From positions 228-6,899 of the forward strand of contig JARGOJ010000481.1 in NCBI GenBank assembly GCA_029210225.1: 6,672 nucleotides of DNA, written 5' to 3'. The stretch comes from Planctomycetota bacterium. Lineage in GTDB: Bacteria > Planctomycetota > J058 > JARGOJ01. The notes under the pieces are model-generated. The model had not been told where the DNA came from. It ran no database searches and saw only the letters and a program-made list of their open reading frames with translations. Of the stretch, positions 1 through 4,716 are shown piece after piece. The position numbers were made by a program, and so were the translations under genes. Each line of letters opens with the position of its first letter. The first letter of the stretch is position 1.

Positions 1-2
1 AC

Positions 3-1418
3 CAGGACCGCGAAAACAGGAAGCGTCTTTGCCTCTACAATTTTTCATGGATGGAGACAGTCTCGCCAGCGAGCATGGGCCAGCCTACGCCCATTCATAG
101 GCCCGATGAAGACCTTCGGAATGTCGGCACACCGCCCCGAGAATTCATCGAAGAGGTTTACCTAACCCGCCCATTCTCTTATCGCGAGGAGTTCTTCGGC
201 AGTTACGATGAATCCGGAAATCCCACCTACGCCGAGGACGCCGGGGACGACGATGGGCAACACAAACCCGGGACCTTCCTGTTCGGCGGCAAGCACATCA
301 TGCCTCCAGGCATTTCCTTGGACCACATTAAGAGCGAAAGGACGGGGGATAAAAACCTCAGCGAAGTCGCTGTCAGTCACCATTCGGATTATACCTTCAC
401 GGTATACGGCGAGCCCATCTTCAGTGACGATCCAGACGTCTCTGGCAAATGGAAAGGCTTCGGGACAATTCGCAATAGCACAACGGATCGTCTGGAGACC
501 TATCACGCGCCCGCGACAGGTGTGCGAACGCTGATTAGTGAGATCGACTCCCGGGGACGGGACCGAAAACTATGCATCGGGACTTATGGCGACGGCGATG
601 ACGGCGATGTCACAACAGCGGGACCGTTCACCAATCTCTCAGCAGTCAAATACTATGAAAACCTCACTATCGACACGGCCGACGCGATGAACGCACGGAG
701 CCTTCCTGTATTCGTGAAAGACACACTCACGATATCAGCGGGCGGATACTTCCACACATTCGTCGAGGGCGGAGCTGGGGGCGATGAGGGCGGGGCAGGC
801 GCGAGTGGTGCATCCGAGCGATGGTATGGAGCCTCCGGAGCTGGAGGTGAAGGCGGACAAAGCGGTGGGAGCGGAGCAGCGGGAACTTCTGCCGGTCCCT
901 CTCTCGGGGGTTCGGGCGGTTCGGGTGGCGCTGGAACATCAGGATCAGCTGGGGCAGCCGGATCAGCCACGGCACCTAGCTATTTCCCACGGTTTTTAGA
1001 AGCTTTGCTCCACGGACAAGACCGAGATTTGAGCGGATATCAAGGCGGCGCTGGTGGCGGCGGCGGAGGTGGCGGCGCTGGGTCCGATGCGGGCGGCGGT
1101 GGCTCGGGCGGTGGCGTGATGGTTATCGTGGCGCGCCATCTCGTCTTGGACACTTCAGGCGGGGCGCTGTTTCGGTCCCTGGGGTCAAATGGCGGCGCAG
1201 GTTTCAACGACGGATCAGGCGGTGGCGGTGGCGGCGGTGGCGGCTTCGTCTGCCTTGTTTACCAGACCGCCGAGGACCAGGACGGCAATCCATTGAGCGA
1301 GTCAGACCTTCTTGAGTTAATCGATGTTTCGGGCGGCTCGGGTGGAGCTGGCCAGGGCTCTGGAGGCAACGGCGCCGACGGAACAGGCGGAAACAAGATG
1401 GTGATTTGCCATGGCTAA
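3..1418 (+). CDS. Glycine-rich tail-fibre/adhesin-like protein, 5' partial
   Basis: The frame is open to the left edge: 16 sense codons precede the ATG at 51, and that ATG has no Shine-Dalgarno site, so the true start is probably outside the window. Residue numbers count from that ATG. The N-terminal part (1-180) is mixed and acidic. Residues 183-238 follow a beta-strand pattern (DGDVT, YYENLTI, PVFVKDTLTISAGG) like that which I recall preceding glycine-rich blocks in phage and surface proteins. Glycine/serine/alanine blocks follow at about 239-308, 331-356, 381-399 and 427-447, separated by hydrophobic strands such as VMVIVARHLVL (356-366) and FVCLVYQ (399-405). Such alternation fits a rigid virion-tip or receptor-binding domain, perhaps built on polyglycine-II helices. 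The stop overlaps the lipase start by 8 nt. The tail-fibre assignment is an inference from composition and context; a cell-surface adhesin is the main alternative. Confidence 0.7.
   Translation, partial: QDRENRKRLCLYNFSWMETVSPASMGQPTPIHRPDEDLRNVGTPPREFIEEVYLTRPFSYREEFFGSYDESGNPTYAEDAGDDDGQHKPGTFLFGGKHIMPPGISLDHIKSERTGDKNLSEVAVSHHSDYTFTVYGEPIFSDDPDVSGKWKGFGTIRNSTTDRLETYHAPATGVRTLISEIDSRGRDRKLCIGTYGDGDDGDVTTAGPFTNLSAVKYYENLTIDTADAMNARSLPVFVKDTLTISAGGYFHTFVEGGAGGDEGGAGASGASERWYGASGAGGEGGQSGGSGAAGTSAGPSLGGSGGSGGAGTSGSAGAAGSATAPSYFPRFLEALLHGQDRDLSGYQGGAGGGGGGGGAGSDAGGGGSGGGVMVIVARHLVLDTSGGALFRSLGSNGGAGFNDGSGGGGGGGGGFVCLVYQTAEDQDGNPLSESDLLELIDVSGGSGGAGQGSGGNGADGTGGNKMVICHG
765..1391 (+). repeat. 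Imperfect glycine-codon (GGN) low-complexity tracts
   Basis: Within the adhesin-like gene, GGN-rich tracts lie at about 765-974, 1041-1118, 1191-1247 and 1329-1391. The purest are 1044-1079 and 1218-1244, made mainly of GGC and GGT codons. The repeats are irregular and stay in frame, so they reflect the protein sequence and are not a non-coding satellite. Such tracts can expand or contract by slippage, which would change the length of the glycine-rich domain. They also produce a spurious proline-rich open frame on the opposite strand. Confidence 0.75.
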
Positions 1419-2196
1419 AAACCCGTTCCATAACTTTTCGACCTCTCGCCGATATTCAAAAGTCAATGCCTACGCGCTGGCTCGGGCGTCCCAGCTGGCT
1501 TACGAGTCGCCGCGTGATTGCGTGAGAACTGCCTTCAACTGGGGCCTGAAGTGCTATCCCTTCGCGGTGGGTGAGACCGAGGCGATCATCTTGGAGGGCA
1601 AAGAGTTCGTCGTGTTGGCCTTTCGGGGAACGTCCAGCTTGGCGGACGTAAAAACTGACGCTCGATTTTGCCGTCGAAATTTCATGGGCTGGGGCGGTGT
1701 TCATCGAGGCTTTTGCCGCGCATTTCTTGGCTTGTGGAGAAGTGGAAACTCTCCCCATGTAATGCTTGAGCAGGCCCAGCAAAAGGGCAAGAGGATCTTT
1801 ATCACTGGGCACAGTCTCGGCGGAGCCCTCGCTCAATTGTGCGCGGCTGCTCTGTGCCAGCAATTGATCATTCCCACGGTTTACACCTTCGGCTCTCCCA
1901 GAGTCGGCGGTCGAGCCTTCACGAAGCGTCTGAACAACTTTCTTGGTGATAAACTCTATCGCCACGAGAACAACAATGATGCAGTCACCAGAATCCCCCC
2001 GGCGCTGTTTGGATATCGCCATGCGGGTCAACGTTACTTACTGACAGAATCCGGAGAGCTGCTCCATGCGCCGGGTTGGTGGACCGTCTTCAAAGACAGG
2101 CTCCGAGGCCGCTGGCTCGACTTCGGCAAGCCTGGAACCGACGGCGCCAAAGACCACTTAATAGCGCGATATTGCCGCGCACTGGAGTCAAGATGA
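1411..2196 (+). CDS. Class 3 lipase (alpha/beta hydrolase)
   Basis: This 261-residue protein matches the class 3 (fungal Rhizomucor-type) lipase family, serine hydrolases that cleave ester bonds in acylglycerols or phospholipids. The nucleophile elbow is GHSLGG with Ser135. FRGT (71-74) is the usual oxyanion-strand motif, VHRGF (97-101) is conserved, TFGSPRVGG (159-167) is the classic family block, Asp190 in NNNDAVTRIPP fits the acid residue and His249 in KDHLIARY fits the catalytic histidine. The triad therefore looks complete. No signal peptide or membrane segment is visible, so export would need a holin, lysis or virion attachment. The ATG overlaps the upstream stop by 8 nt and has GGTGA six bases before it. 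The next gene overlaps the stop by 4 nt. The family is clear; the true substrate and the role in a phage (lysis, envelope penetration or lysogenic conversion) are not visible. Confidence 0.92.
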   Translation: MAKNPFHNFSTSRRYSKVNAYALARASQLAYESPRDCVRTAFNWGLKCYPFAVGETEAIILEGKEFVVLAFRGTSSLADVKTDARFCRRNFMGWGGVHRGFCRAFLGLWRSGNSPHVMLEQAQQKGKRIFITGHSLGGALAQLCAAALCQQLIIPTVYTFGSPRVGGRAFTKRLNNFLGDKLYRHENNNDAVTRIPPALFGYRHAGQRYLLTESGELLHAPGWWTVFKDRLRGRWLDFGKPGTDGAKDHLIARYCRALESR

Positions 2197-2495
2197 CCAT
2201 CGAAGACAAAGACCGCCCAATCATCCAGAAGGTCGCGATGGCCGTCGTTCCCATCGTCCTAGCGGCTATGCTCGGCCAGGGCATCATGATATACAGCTCT
2301 ATCCAGGTTCTTGGGGAGCGGGTGAAGGTCACAAACGACAAGATTCAGGCGATGGAGTCCAATCTAGACCGCTTAAACAGGGCGACCGTGGACAGATGGA
2401 CGAGGCAGAATCACCAGAGTTATGCCGACAAAATGGAAGCAAAATACGAGCGAATCCTCGCCAGGATTCGCGATCTAGAAAAGCGCGACAAGTAG
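2193..2495 (+). CDS. Small single-span membrane protein with coiled coil (holin/spanin candidate)
   Basis: The protein has 100 residues. A short charged N-terminus (1-13) is followed by a hydrophobic segment at about 14-40 (from KVAMAVVPIVLA to YSSIQVL). The rest is a hydrophilic, helix-forming tail with heptad-like spacing (about 41-100) rich in Lys, Arg, Glu and Gln. The frame opens further upstream inside the lipase gene, but I chose the ATG at 2193: it forms an ATGA overlap with the lipase stop and has GGAG five bases before it. Size, topology and place at the end of a tail and hydrolase operon resemble small phage membrane proteins such as holin-like or inner-membrane spanin-like proteins. 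No family signature confirms this, and a single-span protein could instead be an assembly or anchoring factor. The gene ends 21 bp before a convergent gene. Confidence 0.72.
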   Translation: MTIEDKDRPIIQKVAMAVVPIVLAAMLGQGIMIYSSIQVLGERVKVTNDKIQAMESNLDRLNRATVDRWTRQNHQSYADKMEAKYERILARIRDLEKRDK

Positions 2496-2516
2496 TTCGA
2501 AAAAGGCAATCCCGGG

Positions 2517-3191
2517 CTAGTTACCGCGCAAAGCCTTGTCAACCTTCTTCTCTGCGTCAATCATCCGCTCCATGTGCGCCCTGATGCTGTCGTCGTGGCT
2601 ACCAATGGGGAGGCTTGTGCTGTGCTTGGCGAGCTGCGTGAAGCGAGCTATGGTGTCGTCAATTAGTTTTTGAGAGGCCCCCAATTCTTTCCCTATCCGA
2701 TAGATCGACACATAGACTGCCGCTTCTCGTCTCGTCGGTTTCACTAACCATTTTTTCAAATCTCGCAATTGTTTCTCGCTCAGTGTTCGCCCAGCGGCGG
2801 CATTTTTTGCAGCGATTTTTCTTAGCTCAATCTCCATGAGTTTTTCGGCGACATCATTTAGGTCGGGGACTCTTATGATTACCTTTTTTGGCAACTCACG
2901 GCGCTCCTTCTTCGCCGCTGATTTTGGGTTTGTTTTAGATTTGGCTTGCGGCGCCGGATTGACAATGGAGGGTCGCTCTTCGTTGTTTTTGCTCGGCTTT
3001 GTCTTCTTCCCCTTGGGTCTCTTTGCCTCTTTAGTGGAGGGACTGTCCCCCTCTCTCTTTGGCTGGTTGCCCAAGGCGAAGAAGGCTCCAGCGCCTAAAA
3101 GCAGAACTCCACCCACCAGCGCCAATGGCAGCGCTATCGATGGTTTCTTGACTGGTCGACGGCGTCTGCGCTCTGAACGATCTCGGGCCAT
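2517..3191 (-). CDS. Membrane-anchored lysine-rich protein of unknown function
   Basis: I do not recognise the family of this 224-residue protein. Its layout is clear: a very basic N-terminus (1-18, with a run of five arginines), one membrane helix at about 19-41 (IALPLALVGGVLLLGAGAFF), a low-complexity Lys/Pro/Ser linker (about 43-105) and a helical C-terminal region (about 108-222) with alternating charged and aliphatic residues. By the positive-inside rule the N-terminus is cytoplasmic and the C-terminal domain faces the periplasm or outside. The start is supported by AGGAGG four bases upstream, the strongest ribosome binding site in the window. The gene is separated from the upstream operon by 116 bp, so it may have its own promoter, as accessory (moron) genes often do. 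Surface modification, superinfection exclusion or anchoring are possible roles, but none is shown by the sequence. Confidence 0.8.
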   Translation of the reverse strand: MARDRSERRRRRPVKKPSIALPLALVGGVLLLGAGAFFALGNQPKREGDSPSTKEAKRPKGKKTKPSKNNEERPSIVNPAPQAKSKTNPKSAAKKERRELPKKVIIRVPDLNDVAEKLMEIELRKIAAKNAAAGRTLSEKQLRDLKKWLVKPTRREAAVYVSIYRIGKELGASQKLIDDTIARFTQLAKHSTSLPIGSHDDSIRAHMERMIDAEKKVDKALRGN

Positions 3192-3195
3192 GATA

Positions 3196-3201
3196 CCTCC
3201 T
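3196..3201 (-). promoter_or_regulatory. Strong ribosome binding site (AGGAGG)
   Basis: On the minus strand AGGAGG is followed by four bases and then the ATG at 3191. It fixes the start of the membrane-anchored protein and suggests efficient, independent translation, unlike the overlap-coupled genes upstream. Confidence 0.8.
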
Positions 3202-3242
3202 GGTTGTTACCCAAAAGACTAACACGGCCCGGCGATATTTTC

Positions 3243-3296
3243 TATTCAGTGAAGCCCAGGGCGCCACTAGAACGCCCACTCCTTATCCACTGAATA
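3243..3296. repeat. Nested inverted repeat
   Basis: TATTCAGTG at 3243-3251 pairs perfectly with CACTGAATA at 3288-3296 across a 36 nt loop. Inside the loop GGGCG (3259-3263) pairs with CGCCC (3273-3277) across nine bases. The structure could be an operator pair, a recombination-associated site or an RNA hairpin in the leader of the membrane-anchored gene. The repeat itself is directly visible; its function is not. Confidence 0.6.
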
Positions 3297-3307
3297 TGCC
3301 GCGAATA

Positions 3308-3562
3308 TCAGCTTGGCCAGCCTCTTCTCAGTCTAAGCCCGTCCTCAATGAATATTCTCCGCCTCTCTTCGCTCATCACGTCAAAGCAGTCCATCAAAAG
3401 AGACTCAACCGTGCTGTTCACTTTCCTGTTCTTCCAGCGGCTCAGGCTCCCTTGATTGGCAAAGCCCATCGCCTGGGATTTTTCAAGAAGAGTCTTACCG
3501 GGAATGGCTCTGAGTAGAGCTGTCTTTCTCTGGCTTATGCAATCTGTCTTTTTATCAGTCAC
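3308..3562 (-). CDS. Small basic protein, possible DNA-binding helix-turn-helix
   Basis: I choose the GTG at 3562, giving 84 residues. It forms a GTGA overlap with the stop of the XRE regulator gene and has GAGGT six bases upstream. The longer ATG-started frame would run deep into the regulator gene. The protein is basic, and residues 22-47 (GKTLLEKSQAMGF then NQGSLSRWKNRK) have the spacing and residue types of a helix-turn-helix whose second helix is basic. Residues 50-75 form a helix with an acidic SEERRR stretch. No family is recognised. Close coupling to a repressor-like gene suggests a regulatory partner, but this is inference. The next gene downstream starts 116 bp away. Confidence 0.7.
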   Translation of the reverse strand: MTDKKTDCISQRKTALLRAIPGKTLLEKSQAMGFANQGSLSRWKNRKVNSTVESLLMDCFDVMSEERRRIFIEDGLRLRRGWPS

Positions 3563-3828
3563 GCCGCCACCTCTTCCCGTTCGTGATATCCATTTCCGCC
3601 GCATCGTTCGCACTTCACAACCGGCTTCATGCCCGTCAGCTCGTCCATAGAAACGCCGAAGGCCTTGGCCAGGCCAATGACGGTCTCGATGCTGGGGCTC
3701 TTCTTCTGGTCCTTCTCGATCTCCCAGTAATAGACCTTTGAAATGCCAGCTTCGTCGGCAGCTCGCTGAATGGTCCAGCCTTTAACTTTCCTGAGAGTCT
3801 CTAGAGTTTTGGTGAATTGGTTAGCCAT
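3559..3828 (-). CDS. XRE-family (Cro/CI-type) transcriptional regulator with C-terminal CxxC knuckle
   Basis: This 89-residue protein has a standard five-helix XRE DNA-binding domain at about 6-66: TLRKVKGWTIQRAADEAGIS, then the recognition helix near SKVYYWEIEKDQ (30-41), then PSIETVIGLAKAFGVSMDEL. The family usually acts as dimeric repressors or activators of phage and toxin-antitoxin promoters. After the domain lies CERCGGNGYH (73-82), a CxxCxGxG motif like half of a DnaJ-type zinc site, so metal binding or dimer bridging is possible. The ATG at 3828 has AAGGAGG eight bases upstream, lying inside the end of the preceding gene, whose stop is only 3 nt away. The protein lacks the peptidase-like C-terminal domain of LexA/CI repressors, so SOS-type self-cleavage is not expected. 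It is a lysogeny regulator candidate. Confidence 0.88.
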   Translation of the reverse strand: MANQFTKTLETLRKVKGWTIQRAADEAGISKVYYWEIEKDQKKSPSIETVIGLAKAFGVSMDELTGMKPVVKCERCGGNGYHEREEVAA

Positions 3829-3831
3829 GGC

Positions 3832-4716
3832 TTAGGCCTCCTTGGATTCTGTGCGAGCGTCAGAAATAAGCTCACCGATGACCTTTTCAATGGGCTCAAA
3901 ATCGGCGTTGCTGTCATTCATTGCCCAAATGATCATGCACTTCAAATCGTAGAGCTTGCACAGCCGATCAATTGCCTTTGGATCAGCCGCTTTTGGCTTC
4001 TCCGGAGCGACGGATTTGGAGACCTCTTTGGCCTTAGCCGGCTTAAGTTTCCTTTTATGAGATTTGTACTGCCTGGTGTTCGCGGAAATGGCCTCCATGG
4101 TTTCTTCAGCTGGCCAGCCTTGTTCAGTCTTGGCTGGAAACCATGGCTTCTCAACCCAGTTCCCGAAGTTGCTCACCGAGCGACCTGTGGGCTCTATCGA
4201 TTTGACCTCACTGGCCTCGACCAAGATCTCATTGCTTTGATCCTGCTCCTCCGTTTTGGAAATGCATGGTCGGCATCGCTCCACGTTCTCCTGCGTCCAG
4301 TTGTCGCTGAGCCTCGGGAGCTTCATCCGTTCACCACAAGCCTTGCAATCAGTAAGGAAGAAACTTCCCTTTCGCTCGGTTACGTGGGATAAGTCGAGGT
4401 CCTCGCGCAGCACGTTGGCCCGGGTCATCTTGGTTGCTTCCATGGTCTCTTTCCTTTGCTTTGGCTTGGTTTCATTGATGTCCTTTGGCTTCCTGGCATA
4501 CTCTTGCCGGAACCATTCAGGAGGGTCGGTGGGGTCGTTTGGATTGTGAGGGAGCTCGGCGGCCTGGGGCTCTCGGCCCTGTCGATATTTCCAAGGGTTC
4601 CAAGCGTCGTCTAGTCGCTTGAATTCCGGGGGAAACACCTCGTTGATAGGGCGTCCCAGAGGCTTTTCATTTAGGCGCTTGGCCCTGGCTTTAGCGGTGG
4701 CATGCTTGGCAGCCAT
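3832..4716 (-). CDS. Hypothetical protein with four-cysteine putative zinc-binding module
   Basis: The 294-residue reading starts at the ATG at 4716, which shares its A with the integrase stop (TGATG) and has AAGGA six bases upstream. A GTG immediately before it is possible, while the longer frame to 4842 would sit inside the integrase gene. I do not recognise the family. Residues 1-90 are basic and proline-rich with aromatic clusters (WNPWKY, PPEWF). Residues 105-151 hold CKAC (124-127) and CRPC (148-151) separated by 20 residues, a zinc-ribbon-like pattern. Residues about 155-245 are low-complexity Glu/Lys/Pro, and the end (247-285) is predicted helical. A second start within the frame at 4443 (Met92) has its own AAAGGA site. 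The location between integrase and repressor suggests a role in recombination or regulation, but function is unknown. Confidence 0.75.
   Translation of the reverse strand: MAAKHATAKARAKRLNEKPLGRPINEVFPPEFKRLDDAWNPWKYRQGREPQAAELPHNPNDPTDPPEWFRQEYARKPKDINETKPKQRKETMEATKMTRANVLREDLDLSHVTERKGSFFLTDCKACGERMKLPRLSDNWTQENVERCRPCISKTEEQDQSNEILVEASEVKSIEPTGRSVSNFGNWVEKPWFPAKTEQGWPAEETMEAISANTRQYKSHKRKLKPAKAKEVSKSVAPEKPKAADPKAIDRLCKLYDLKCMIIWAMNDSNADFEPIEKVIGELISDARTESKEA
3837..3843 (-). promoter_or_regulatory. Ribosome binding site of XRE regulator (AAGGAGG)
   Basis: AAGGAGG on the minus strand lies eight bases before the ATG at 3828 and within the last codons of the zinc-module gene. It supports that start and means translation of the upstream gene passes over the site, so the two genes are probably coupled. 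Confidence 0.75.
4452..4457 (-). promoter_or_regulatory. Candidate internal ribosome binding site (AAAGGA)
   Basis: AAAGGA on the minus strand lies eight bases before the in-frame ATG at 4443-4441 (Met92 of the zinc-module protein). If used, it would give a 203-residue form that starts just before the cysteine module. This may be chance; purine-rich lysine and glutamate codons can create such matches. Confidence 0.35.

Larger units (their letters stand above)
3192..3307. promoter_or_regulatory. Intergenic region, candidate control or attachment site
   Basis: This 116 bp stretch between the small basic gene and the membrane-anchored gene is the only gap over 100 bp in the window. It contains a 9 bp perfect inverted repeat with a nested 5 bp stem and the ribosome binding site of the downstream gene. 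A promoter for the minus-strand gene is expected here. The best partial match is TTCACT at about 3248-3253, but no good -10 box lies at the right distance, so I do not call one. The hairpin is not followed by a T run on either strand, so it is unlikely to be an intrinsic terminator. Confidence 0.4.

Noticed and set aside
653..970. Proline-rich minus-strand open frame
   Set aside because: It is the mirror of the glycine-codon tracts on the plus strand and has no ribosome binding site or recognisable domain.
1044..1247. CRISPR or minisatellite-like array
   Set aside because: The repeats are irregular glycine codons in frame with no spacers.
1456..2031. 191-codon minus-strand open frame across the lipase gene
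   Set aside because: The plus strand encodes a lipase with all family motifs here; the reverse frame shows no motif.
2076..2192. Longer start for the small membrane protein inside the lipase gene
   Set aside because: The added arginine-rich residues come from the lipase gene read in another frame; the ATGA junction with GGAG at 2193 is far more convincing.
2496..2516. Attachment site in the convergent gap
   Set aside because: Only 21 bp with no repeat or tRNA-like sequence; nothing supports it.
2480..2530. Possible bidirectional terminator between converging genes (GCGCG and CGCGC)
   Set aside because: The arms are five bases, about 38 bases apart, lie inside the two coding regions and have no T run; CCCGGG at 2511-2516 alone is too short.
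3817..4392. 191-codon plus-strand open frame opposite the zinc-module gene
   Set aside because: The minus-strand gene is coupled to its neighbours with proper ribosome binding sites; the plus frame is Leu/Phe-rich as expected of a shadow of Lys/Glu codons.
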